Positions 15,689 to 21,438 of a stretch of DNA of 23,376 nt are shown piece by piece. The DNA is taken from positions 1-23,376 of the IMG/VR virus record IMGVR_UViG_3300029448_008288, one strand, 5' to 3'. Position numbers and translations under genes: made by a program. This DNA comes from a virus. Each line of letters begins with the position of its first letter. The stretch's first letter is position 1. Below the pieces are notes generated by a model that saw only the letters and a program-made list of their open reading frames with translations, searched no databases and was not told the DNA's origin.

Positions 15689-16083
15689 AAATTTGCTTCT
15701 AACCAATCTACAAAGTTATCAAAGAAGCACCAGTCAAAGGTGTCGCTCTTTTTACTGTCTAGATATTTGTGAATTCCTTCCTCTTTCTTGTAATGGTCTC
15801 CATCCAAGATAATTAATCCTCTTGGAAAAAGCTGTAAGTCTTCAAATACGAAGGGGAGCTTTTGATCAGCTGTTCCACGGACCATTTGACGTTTGCACTC
15901 AATTGCTAAATCATCTACTACGAAATCGATTCGAGCATTATTGTTATAGCAATTAGTGAATTTAACCTCCTTTTGAAAATTAATTCCAAAAGAGTTAAAA
16001 ACTGCTTCTACGTCTCTTTCAAGACGCTGTCCTGATTTGTTGGCTGCTGCACCTTGCGAGATATTCATAGTGAACTTTCTCAT
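15685..16083 (-). CDS. PD-(D/E)XK family nuclease
   Basis: 132 residues. The restriction-nuclease-like core has an N-terminal acidic helix (SGQRLERDVEAVF, E22), then RIDFVVDD with D53, then IECKRQ with E62 and K64, forming D-x8-E-x-K, and GTADQK at 70-75. Other PD-(D/E)XK nucleases use these residues to bind Mg and cut DNA. Candidate roles are the cutting half of a phage restriction-modification pair, a Holliday-junction-type resolvase or a host-DNA degrading enzyme. The size is small, consistent with a dimer. The following methyltransferase overlaps by 4 bp. No Shine-Dalgarno is evident before ATG 16083, and a terminator-like hairpin lies between the promoter and the gene. Confidence 0.78.
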   Translation of the reverse strand: MRKFTMNISQGAAANKSGQRLERDVEAVFNSFGINFQKEVKFTNCYNNNARIDFVVDDLAIECKRQMVRGTADQKLPFVFEDLQLFPRGLIILDGDHYKKEEGIHKYLDSKKSDTFDWCFFDNFVDWLEANL

Positions 16084-16088
16084 TGGTT

Positions 16089-16126
16089 AAAAAAAAATGC
16101 TTATGGCAATTTCTCACCATAAGCAT
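16089..16126 (-). terminator. Strong intrinsic terminator/attenuator overlapping the start of the P6 transcript
   Basis: The minus-strand RNA forms a perfect 10-bp stem ATGCTTATGG/CCATAAGCAT (16126-16117 with 16106-16097) with a 10-base loop, followed by eight U (16096-16089). The 5' arm lies only two bases from the TATAAT of P6, so read-through RNA has the whole hairpin while P6 RNA may lack part of it. Confidence 0.75.
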
Positions 16127-16128
16127 AT

Positions 16129-16168
16129 ATTATACACGGATCGAGGATCTATGTCAAGATTTATTTTT
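16129..16168 (-). promoter_or_regulatory. Sigma70-type promoter P6
   Basis: On the minus strand, TTGACA at 16157-16152, a 17-bp spacer and TATAAT at 16134-16129, preceded by GAAAAATAAATC. The TGA stop of the 35-residue ORF lies inside the -35 hexamer. The expected transcription start (about 16124-16120) falls inside the 5' arm of the terminator hairpin. Confidence 0.87.
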
Positions 16169-16261
16169 CTCAAGCCGTCTATAAAATGCAATATACTCGC
16201 TCCAAGGGTAATACTCTCTTCTCAAGTAACACCAAAAACGTCCTATATATTTTTCACTCAT
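16154..16261 (-). CDS. 35-residue basic aromatic ORF
   Basis: The frame starts with ATG 16261, overlapping the end of the DUF2693-like gene by 8 bp, and ends at TGA 16154 inside the P6 -35 box. The product is rich in Tyr, Trp, Arg and Lys (MSEKYIGRFWCYLRREYYPW...FYRRLEKNKS). The pattern of alternating aromatic and basic residues looks like a small folded or amphipathic protein rather than random sequence. The ribosome binding site is weak (GGAT), so expression would rely on coupling. The ending KNKS is shared with the methyltransferase because both are written by the promoter block. Confidence 0.5.
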   Translation of the reverse strand: MSEKYIGRFWCYLRREYYPWSEYIAFYRRLEKNKS

Positions 16262-16496
16262 CTGGTAATCCTATCCAATAATTTATTGTACTTACTCTTA
16301 TGTCCTGCCAACAGTCATTGTCAACATCCCAAACAACAAGAGTATCTGATTCGTTTGATTGTCTTTCTATAAGTTTCTTTTTGAGAGTGTAGTGTCCTTC
16401 GTGTATTTTTCCTTCAGAAGTTAAACTGTAAAAAGACATATACACCTTACTACAGCTATAGAGTGTGTTCAATATTGTTGCTGTTTGAATACTCAT
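16254..16496 (-). CDS. Small DUF2693-like phage protein
   Basis: 80 residues. The pattern YMSFYSLTSEGKIHEGHYTL followed by LVVWDVDNDCWQDIRVSTI strongly recalls the DUF2693 layout (strand, DG turn, TL, then vWD...WR...RV.SI), a small beta-rich phage domain without known function. The same layout occurs in the product of 14292-14558, suggesting paralogues. ATG 16496 overlaps the HTH gene stop as ATGA. Four Cys-poor N-terminal residues and no membrane segment are seen. Confidence 0.7.
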   Translation of the reverse strand: MSIQTATILNTLYSCSKVYMSFYSLTSEGKIHEGHYTLKKKLIERQSNESDTLVVWDVDNDCWQDIRVSTINYWIGLPDE

Positions 16497-17212
16497 AGTT
16501 TAGTTAAATCAATTCCATACTGCTCTAAATGACTAAGTTTACCTAGATCATAAGCAGTAGCATAGCTATAAAACCCACCAATGTCAGCCGAGTGGTAAAA
16601 GTCCTCCAAATCGCCAGACGGCTTTTGACGAACATAAATAGAAAATACAGAGCATCCATAAGTTTTCTCATAGTCCTGAGTCATGAGACCAGGCTTGGAG
16701 TCTTGGTACTCCTTTGTATATTTCCTTTCAACAACTGCAGGTGCGTGATTTGCTGCTGACCAAACAATCTCTCCTTCTTCAAAAGCATCAGAAACACACT
16801 GCTCGGGTAGATACATAGGTGTTTTTCTATCTTCTACTGAAACAGGTCTTTGTGGAACTCCTACTTTCTCAAGAATGTTTTTTACAAAAGACGCAGATCG
16901 GTATAAACTTTTTGCAATATTACTTACATTCTCTCCGGCTAGATACTCTAAAATAATATCTTTAATCTCATCTGGTCTTGCTGGTCTGCCACGATTTTGT
17001 GAGACTCGTCTTGAGCGATATTCTCTTTGCTCGTGAAAGTCTTCAATTATCTTATCAAGTCTTGTAGTATTGTACGAGATGTTTAATATGTTGCATGCTT
17101 CTCTTTTTGTAATCGGCTTCGACTTCTTGTCTGTAGGCTTCAAGAGCTTTATCACATGGTCTATATTCTGTGATGTTAGTTTCTCGTGGCTTTTCTTCTT
17201 TAATCTTGGCAT
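16493..17212 (-). CDS. Two-HTH DNA-binding protein with C-terminal phage domain
   Basis: 239 residues. A basic N-terminus (MPRLKKKSHEK) is followed by an HTH at about 36-58 (KREACNILNISYNTTRLDKII) and a second HTH at about 81-118 (DEIKDIILEYLAGENVSNIA...SASFVKNILEKVG), with a basic hinge RGRPARP between them. The C-terminal half (130-239) contains GEIVWSAANHAPAVVE and VFSIYVRQK, a beta-rich domain I recall from marine phage proteins with unknown function. The ATG lies inside the preceding gene; the first 52 codons overlap that frame. A transcription regulator or DNA-structure factor is inferred. Confidence 0.8.
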   Translation of the reverse strand: MPRLKKKSHEKLTSQNIDHVIKLLKPTDKKSKPITKREACNILNISYNTTRLDKIIEDFHEQREYRSRRVSQNRGRPARPDEIKDIILEYLAGENVSNIAKSLYRSASFVKNILEKVGVPQRPVSVEDRKTPMYLPEQCVSDAFEEGEIVWSAANHAPAVVERKYTKEYQDSKPGLMTQDYEKTYGCSVFSIYVRQKPSGDLEDFYHSADIGGFYSYATAYDLGKLSHLEQYGIDLTKL

Positions 17213-17489
17213 CTTCTAATTCAATCTCCAACTTAAACAATAAACAACAAAGAGCGTGCGCTAAATGAGACAGCTCTGTTTCTGGATCTAACTGCTCTCC
17301 ATCCATGTGTGCAAATATGTGCCGAAGTGCACCGGCAGTGTATCTGTTTTGTAGATCCTCTAGCTTGCGCCAGTTTTCTGCATCATACTTCTCGGCTCCA
17401 AAAGTAAGCACTTTTGATACTTCTACAATAGCTTTCGGCGGAAGAAGATTCATTCTTGGCTTTGCACTATCATACTTAATACCGGTCAC
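17055..17489 (-). CDS. dATP/dGTP diphosphohydrolase-like protein (DUF5664 type)
   Basis: 144 residues. Residues 4-90 match a phage family annotated as dATP/dGTP diphosphohydrolase N-terminal domain: KYDSAKPRMNLLPPKAI, VLTFGAEKYDAENWR, TAGALRHIFAHMDGEQLDPETELSHLAHALCC. The conserved E-H-x-A-H region suggests a metal-binding MazG-like helical bundle. The start is GTG 17489 with GGAGAG about five bases upstream and a 14-bp overlap with the gene before. The C-terminal 52 residues are read from the same DNA as the N-terminus of the HTH protein, so this tail may be a late extension. Likely role: trimming the dNTP pool. Confidence 0.75.
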   Translation of the reverse strand: MTGIKYDSAKPRMNLLPPKAIVEVSKVLTFGAEKYDAENWRKLEDLQNRYTAGALRHIFAHMDGEQLDPETELSHLAHALCCLLFKLEIELEDAKIKEEKPRETNITEYRPCDKALEAYRQEVEADYKKRSMQHIKHLVQYYKT

Positions 17490-17646
17490 AAATTCTCTCC
17501 ATACACGCTTTTGCTTCTTTTTTCTTATGAAACATTCGAGTAGAGAGTATTCGTCCCTCTTTATTCAGCTCTACTACTCTCCAAAGCTTTTTGTTTGCTT
17601 CTCCGTAGTAGGCTCTCCACATTTCAACTATTTTTTGTTCTGTCAT
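17476..17646 (-). CDS. Small basic phage protein
   Basis: 56 residues from ATG 17646, an ATGA overlap with the upstream stop; the frame extends to 17688 but only inside that gene. The sequence MTEQKIVEMWRAYYGEANKK, LWRVVELNKEGRILSTRMF, then a basic helix, suggests a compact strand-turn-strand plus helix protein. The W-R-V-x-E-x-(D/N)-x-x-G pattern is common in small phage proteins with a double-stranded beta unit. No function is recognised. GAGGAG lies about 12 bases upstream. Confidence 0.66.
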   Translation of the reverse strand: MTEQKIVEMWRAYYGEANKKLWRVVELNKEGRILSTRMFHKKKEAKACMERICDRY

Positions 17647-18215
17647 CTTGTTATTCGCTCCTCGTAGTCTGCTTCTCCTTCGTTCCACCAGGCGGGCTTT
17701 TCACGATACTTCCAGCTAGCAAATGTGGCTTTGTCTTTGTGGTAGAATCGTCTGTAGGCTTCAATAGCGTCTTCTCCTTTAAGCTCCTCTGGCATTGCCT
17801 GAGCAAAAGGAGTAAGTCCGATTCTTGGTATATGTAAGGGCTCTGGAAGTTTAAGGATGACCTCATGCACTGATTTATGGCTTTTTCCATATCTGTATCG
17901 GTACTCGTCATCGAGTGCAACTGCATAGCAGTGTAGCCACTCATGGTTATCCATGCTAGTACGAGCCCAGATAGTGCAAGGGTGGTTGTGCATTGTAGGA
18001 AGGTAGGGGAAGTCTCTTGGTTCATTTTTCTTTGCCTCTTTTAACACTGCAAGCTGTTCTTTGGATACTTTTTCGGGTACATGCCCAAAATATTTGTCTA
18101 TCCACATATTTGTGCAAAGCATCTGAGCTGCTTCAAGTGGCATTTTTACAATGTGCTTATCTACATGAGCTTCTGCACATTTGTCTAGGTCTTCGTCAAG
18201 TACAAAAATATTCAT
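17643..18215 (-). CDS. Conserved phage protein, distantly like pyrimidine-dimer glycosylase family PF03013
   Basis: 190 residues. The N-terminus MNIFVLDEDLDKCAEAHVDKHIVKMPLEAAQML, quoted only in its key parts, has the pattern MN-F--D-D----A---D-K---K---EA-Q-L. It is followed by MHNHPCTIWAR and YRYRYGKSHKS, then a C-terminal W-rich end (KPAWWNE). This resembles the PF03013 family as I recall it, but the similarity is weak and no catalytic residue can be confirmed. Related genes are frequent in marine phages. The ATG lies seven bases after the promoter TATAAT, so the mRNA is probably leaderless. The stop overlaps the next gene as ATGA. Confidence 0.72.
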   Translation of the reverse strand: MNIFVLDEDLDKCAEAHVDKHIVKMPLEAAQMLCTNMWIDKYFGHVPEKVSKEQLAVLKEAKKNEPRDFPYLPTMHNHPCTIWARTSMDNHEWLHCYAVALDDEYRYRYGKSHKSVHEVILKLPEPLHIPRIGLTPFAQAMPEELKGEDAIEAYRRFYHKDKATFASWKYREKPAWWNEGEADYEERITR

Positions 18216-18222
18216 AGTGAGT

Positions 18223-18262
18223 ATTATACTCGTTTAAGTTAAAATTGTCAAGAATTATTTTA
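18223..18262 (-). promoter_or_regulatory. Sigma70-type promoter P7
   Basis: On the minus strand, TTGACA at 18251-18246, a 17-bp spacer and TATAAT at 18228-18223, preceded by TAAAATAATTC, which includes the TAA stop of the 40-residue membrane ORF. ATG 18215 follows TATAAT after seven bases, at or next to the expected start site (leaderless). Confidence 0.88.
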
Positions 18263-18382
18263 TGATAAAGCAAGCGATATCATAAAGATTGCTGCTGCCA
18301 TAAAGCAACCGGCAAGACCGATTACCAAAGTAGGTAGAAGTATAAAAGAAAGAAGAGGATGCTCTTCCATAAATTTTTCCAT
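18260..18382 (-). CDS. 40-residue single-pass membrane protein
   Basis: The frame runs from ATG 18382, five bases after the LpxH-like stop, to TAA 18260 at promoter P7. The N-terminus is charged (MEKFMEEHP), followed by a continuous hydrophobic stretch from about residue 10 to 40 (LLSFILLPTLVIGLAG, CFMAAAIFMI), long enough for one membrane pass or a hairpin. Such small proteins are common at the end of phage operons. Any part in lysis or envelope remodelling is inferred from neighbours only. The ribosome binding site is weak (AGG about 14 bases upstream). Confidence 0.62.
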   Translation of the reverse strand: MEKFMEEHPLLSFILLPTLVIGLAGCFMAAAIFMISLALS

Positions 18383-18387
18383 TATAG

Positions 18388-19134
18388 TTATTGCCTGTTA
18401 ATAATTTTCCACTCACCGTCCTGAGTCTCTACAAGTGCTGTACAAGATTCACACCAATCTCCATCATTCATGTACTTTATGCCATCATATTCTACTATTT
18501 CGGCGTGATGTATGTGACCGCAGATAACCCCGTCATAACCTTTACGCTTACAGTATTTAGACATTTCAAGAGAAAAATGGTTTATATAGTTTGAAGCTGC
18601 TTTTGCTTTTCTTTTTAGATACTTGGCAAGACTCCATGGGGGTAGATTAAATAGTTTACGAAATCCTATTACCAGTCTATTTATATACAATAGCCCGTCG
18701 TATGCAAAGTCACCTAGGTGCATTATAAATCGACCGCTTTTTGTTCTCATTAGATTGTCAAAAATATCTCCGTGTGTTACAAGATATTTTTTTCCATCCA
18801 ACCCTAAATAGCTTACTCGATTTTCTATTGAAATGTTTCCAAAAGACATTCCAGGAAGAGCCCGTAAGAACTCATCATGATTTCCTGTTATGTAAACAAC
18901 TTCAATGTCTTTAGATATTTTTAGAATTTTTTGTAGGATACGATTGTGTTTGTTTGGCCAAAACCATTTTTTCTGTAATCTCCAGCCATCAATAATATCC
19001 CCCACTAGGAAAAGTTTTTCTGTATTTATATTTGTAAGAAACTCCAGCAGTGCGTCTGAGTTACAGTGCTTTGAACCTAAATGTAAGTCTGATATAAATA
19101 CTGCTCTATACTTAGTCCCAGTACTTGCTTCCAT
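18388..19134 (-). CDS. LpxH-like UDP-2,3-diacylglucosamine diphosphatase-family phosphoesterase
   Basis: 248 residues. Metallophosphoesterase motifs: SDLHLG (D16, H18), VGDIIDGW at 44-51, TGNHDEFL at 83-90, HGDIFD at 121-126 and ICGHIHHAEI at 204-213. Family-specific features are KKWFWP at 55-60, PPWSLAKYLKRKAKAA and GDWCESCTALVE near 225-236, which I recall from the COG2908 lipid A branch. The enzyme cleaves UDP-2,3-diacylglucosamine to lipid X in the inner membrane pathway of lipid A. In a phage it could alter host lipopolysaccharide. ATG 19134 has GGGAG upstream and overlaps the glycosyltransferase gene by 23 bp. A general nucleotide phosphoesterase remains possible. Confidence 0.85.
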   Translation of the reverse strand: MEASTGTKYRAVFISDLHLGSKHCNSDALLEFLTNINTEKLFLVGDIIDGWRLQKKWFWPNKHNRILQKILKISKDIEVVYITGNHDEFLRALPGMSFGNISIENRVSYLGLDGKKYLVTHGDIFDNLMRTKSGRFIMHLGDFAYDGLLYINRLVIGFRKLFNLPPWSLAKYLKRKAKAASNYINHFSLEMSKYCKRKGYDGVICGHIHHAEIVEYDGIKYMNDGDWCESCTALVETQDGEWKIINRQ

Positions 19135-19819
19135 CCATTTGCTCCCAATACTTTGTGTTGTCTCTATTTATAAAGTTTTTAATTAAATACTTTGCCATTC
19201 CAAAGTATCCCATCTTTTTCAGTCTACGACTGTCTTGTCCGAAATAGTGATTTGCTAGTTTGAAATGTTTGGGGTCATACATCTTGGATAAAAAGAAATC
19301 TTCCGAGGTTTTGTATTTCTCAGGAAATCCACCATACTCTCTAAACTTATCCGTGCGTGTTAGCATGTATGCACCAACTGCAAAAGGAATCTTTTTGCAC
19401 ATAATTTTATTTATAAAGTTAAATACTTTATAACCGAGTATAGCAAGTCTATCATCGTCATAACACTTTGCTTTTAATCCAAGTAAGTGTAGATCTTCTT
19501 TCTCCATCATTCTGCAGGTTCGTGCAATACAAGTAAGCTCAAAGAAACGAACATCAGCATCAATAAATAATAAGTACTTACTTTCTGCAAGCTTTGCGCC
19601 TTTGTTTCGTGCCTCTGAGACAGGCCCGCCTTCAATAACTTTTACATTTAGGCGGCCTTTATGCTCTTCAATTACAGCTCTAGTATTGTCTGTAGAACAA
19701 TCCGCTATATAAATAGGTGTGTCTCCTAAAAACTGCAGCTGTAAATCATCTAGTAGATGTCCAATGTACTCCTCTTCATTTTTGGAGGGAATAACTATTG
19801 TTAAGTTAAGATTGAACAT
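19112..19819 (-). CDS. Family 2 glycosyltransferase
   Basis: 235 residues with a GT-A fold. The N-terminus LTIVIPSKNEEEYIGHLLDD is the usual nucleotide-binding start. It is followed by IADCSTDNT at 38-46, the acceptor-side SEARNKGA at 68-75, the metal-binding LFIDADV with DAD at 87-89 and, later, KTSEDFFLSKM (catalytic-type ED). There is no membrane segment, so it is a soluble or peripheral inverting transferase. It is coupled to the LpxH-like gene (overlap of 23 bp) and overlaps the lysozyme gene by 14 bp. Possible targets are host LPS, phage DNA or a virion glycan; the LpxH neighbour favours the envelope. The sugar donor is unknown. Confidence 0.9.
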   Translation of the reverse strand: MFNLNLTIVIPSKNEEEYIGHLLDDLQLQFLGDTPIYIADCSTDNTRAVIEEHKGRLNVKVIEGGPVSEARNKGAKLAESKYLLFIDADVRFFELTCIARTCRMMEKEDLHLLGLKAKCYDDDRLAILGYKVFNFINKIMCKKIPFAVGAYMLTRTDKFREYGGFPEKYKTSEDFFLSKMYDPKHFKLANHYFGQDSRRLKKMGYFGMAKYLIKNFINRDNTKYWEQMDGSKYWD

Positions 19820-20258
19820 TTTCTAGCCTTGACATTAGCCGTTCGGCGCGATTAGTTACTTGGCGATACCATAAAGAGTCTCGTCCCTCTATTGCAGCTA
19901 ACTTCCAATCACCTATATTTAAGGCTGCTCGCATATTTTTGAATTTTGATAGGCGAGGACGACCAAGATTAAACATCATGTTTACTAAAACTTCTTGTAC
20001 TTCTTCTGGAAAGTCTTCAAAGTAAGACTCTCCATAAAGTGCATAACACTCTCGTATTGCAATTTGAGTATCTTCCCGAAAGCACTGCATTACACGCTCT
20101 TCGGTAATAGGAGTGCCACAAGGCCAGCCATGCTCTTCATCTGTTTCTTTTACAAGATGACCAATGCCAAAAGTTTTATACCCAAGATGATCGTCATAGA
20201 TTTCAAACTTACAACCTTCGTCTATCTTGAGTCTTTCGTACAATCTATCAAATTTCAT
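19806..20258 (-). CDS. T4-type lysozyme (GH24 endolysin)
   Basis: 150 residues from ATG 20258, chosen because AGAGGAAG lies just upstream; the frame stays open to 20420 only inside the preceding gene. Catalytic residues align with T4 lysozyme: E14 in KIDEG (T4 E11), D23 in YDDHLGYKTFGIGH (T4 D20) and T29 (T4 T26). The C-terminus has WYRQVTNRAERL, matching the substrate-binding end of the family. It cleaves peptidoglycan at the end of infection and has no signal peptide, so it needs the holin encoded two genes upstream. The 3' end overlaps the glycosyltransferase start by 14 bp. Confidence 0.93.
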   Translation of the reverse strand: MKFDRLYERLKIDEGCKFEIYDDHLGYKTFGIGHLVKETDEEHGWPCGTPITEERVMQCFREDTQIAIRECYALYGESYFEDFPEEVQEVLVNMMFNLGRPRLSKFKNMRAALNIGDWKLAAIEGRDSLWYRQVTNRAERLMSRLENVQS

Positions 20259-20556
20259 AGCTTCCTCTTCGTGGCTTTTTAGTGCTATCAACTTCGTCTT
20301 CTGCGCCCGTTGCATCCTCCTCATCTTCGACCCCGTACCAATTCCAGCGGCCATCCTCTTGAGTGTCTTCATACCTAAAGAAAAAAGGTTCTGCTTCTTG
20401 TTGCTGTTTAATAAGCGCATCTAACTCCATATAGTGTTCTCCGTCATTTCCATTTTGACCAATTCTATCCATTCTTATTTCATCTTCGTCTTGCACATAA
20501 GCGTGTGCTTGACAAGGTCCAAGCCTTTTACTCTTTATTCTTTGCTTCTTTGTCAT
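20248..20556 (-). CDS. Unknown acidic protein between holin and lysozyme
   Basis: 102 residues. The N-terminus is basic (MTKKQRIKSKR), followed by a Q/E-rich helix (ELDALIKQQQEAEPFFF), an aromatic patch DGRWNWYGVEDEEDATG and an acidic-to-basic tail (DSTKKPRRGS). It has no membrane segment and is low in hydrophobic residues, so it is probably partly disordered. It starts immediately after the holin stop (TAG then ATG) and overlaps lysozyme by 11 bp. A spanin or antiholin is not supported, since neither a lipobox nor a membrane anchor is seen. Confidence 0.74.
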   Translation of the reverse strand: MTKKQRIKSKRLGPCQAHAYVQDEDEIRMDRIGQNGNDGEHYMELDALIKQQQEAEPFFFRYEDTQEDGRWNWYGVEDEEDATGAEDEVDSTKKPRRGSYEI

Positions 20557-20967
20557 CTATTTCTCTCTTGCTTTTCCTTTGACTTTCTCAAATGATCTCA
20601 TGCCACCCAGCCCTAGCATACCCAGAAGCACCGGCATCATTGTTTGTAAATCAATAAGAGGCACTACAATAGGGCTGCCTGTGAGGGCTAGAACAAAGTT
20701 TGTCATGGGCACTATAATAAAGTTAGAGAGCATACCTAGTCCACAGATCCACCCAATAGCTGGTCTCCACCCTGCGACAAAAAGAGACTTATGTGCTGCC
20801 TCTGTTTTATTTACTTCTACTTGGGCCATGACTTCAGCATGGTGTTGTTTTTCTGCAAGAGTAGCAATTTCGTGTGCTAATCTATTTCTTTCATCTTTGT
20901 CTTCGATAAATTCTGATACTAGACCGCTGACTGGTCCAACTAGCTCTTTAATAAATGATAGTGCCAT
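20557..20967 (-). CDS. Holin, 3TM/GTA type
   Basis: 136 residues. An amphipathic charged helix (25-58, ERNRLAHEIATLAEKQHH) is followed by hydrophobic segments at about 66-96 (GWRPAIGWICGLGML, NFIIVPMTNF) and 106-124 (LQTMMPVLLGMLGLGG), and a basic tail (KVKGKAREK). The KTEAAHK...AGWRPAIGW motif with a C-terminal GLGGMRSFEK is typical of the holin family first named from alphaproteobacterial gene transfer agents. It would form the membrane lesions that release the lysozyme encoded downstream. A short AGG site precedes ATG 20967, seven bases after the rubrerythrin stop. Confidence 0.88.
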   Translation of the reverse strand: MALSFIKELVGPVSGLVSEFIEDKDERNRLAHEIATLAEKQHHAEVMAQVEVNKTEAAHKSLFVAGWRPAIGWICGLGMLSNFIIVPMTNFVLALTGSPIVVPLIDLQTMMPVLLGMLGLGGMRSFEKVKGKAREK

Positions 20968-20973
20968 AACTTT

Positions 20974-21390
20974 TTAACCTAAGGCATCAAATGCCTTCTG
21001 GAATCGGTTAGCATGAGAGCGCTCTGCTTTTGCAAGTGTCTCAAACCAATCTGCGATTTCATCAAATCCCTCTTCTCTCGCGGTCTTTGCCATTCCTGGG
21101 TACATATCTGTGTACTCATGGGTTTCACCTTCGATAGAAGCCATTAAATTTTTACGAGTATCTCCCATAGGCAACCCCGTTGCTGGATCTCCTACTGCTT
21201 CAAGATACTCAAGATGTCCGTGTGCGTGGCCTGTCTCACCTTCTGCAGTTGAGCGAAATACTGCTGCCACGTCATTCTCGCCCTCAATGTCAGCTTTTGC
21301 TGCAAAGTAAAGGTATCTGCGATTTGCTTGTGATTCACCTGCAAAAGCATCTTTTAGATTTTGAACTGTTTTACTGTCTTTTAATTCCAT
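20974..21390 (-). CDS. Rubrerythrin-like diiron protein (ferritin-like domain only)
   Basis: 138 residues forming a four-helix ferritin-like bundle. Di-iron ligands are recognisable: E19 in AGESQANRRY, E52 and H55 in EGETGHAH, E92 in ETHEYTDMY, and E123 and H126 in KAERSHANRF. The C-terminal rubredoxin domain (CxxC) of classic rubrerythrin is absent, as in erythrin-type short forms. The family reduces peroxide using electrons from a partner. In a phage it may protect the infected cell from oxidative damage or bind iron; this is inference. AGAGAAGGAATTT precedes ATG 21390. A GC-rich hairpin lies 26 bases upstream. Confidence 0.9.
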   Translation of the reverse strand: MELKDSKTVQNLKDAFAGESQANRRYLYFAAKADIEGENDVAAVFRSTAEGETGHAHGHLEYLEAVGDPATGLPMGDTRKNLMASIEGETHEYTDMYPGMAKTAREEGFDEIADWFETLAKAERSHANRFQKAFDALG

Positions 21391-21415
21391 AAATTCCTTC
21401 TCTTTTGATAGAAAT

Positions 21416-21433
21416 GGGCGGGTTTCCCCGCCC
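21416..21433 (-). terminator. GC-rich GAAA-tetraloop hairpin upstream of rubrerythrin
   Basis: The minus-strand RNA forms a perfect 7-bp stem GGGCGGG/CCCGCCC closed by a GAAA loop. The next bases (AUUUCUAUC) are U-rich but not a clean U-tract. It could be a partial terminator after hsp20, a processing/stability element or both. It is the most GC-rich spot in this unit. Confidence 0.6.
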
Positions 21434-21438
21434 TCTAG

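Noticed and set aside
19829-19857. Plus-strand TTGACA near 19829
   Set aside because: No TATAAT-like box 16-18 bp downstream, inside coding sequence, and no plus-strand gene follows.
20259-20420. 54-codon N-terminal extension of the lysozyme as a signal or anchor segment
   Set aside because: It lies inside the preceding acidic-protein gene, has no hydrophobic anchor, and a strong AGAGGAAG site precedes the internal ATG 20258.
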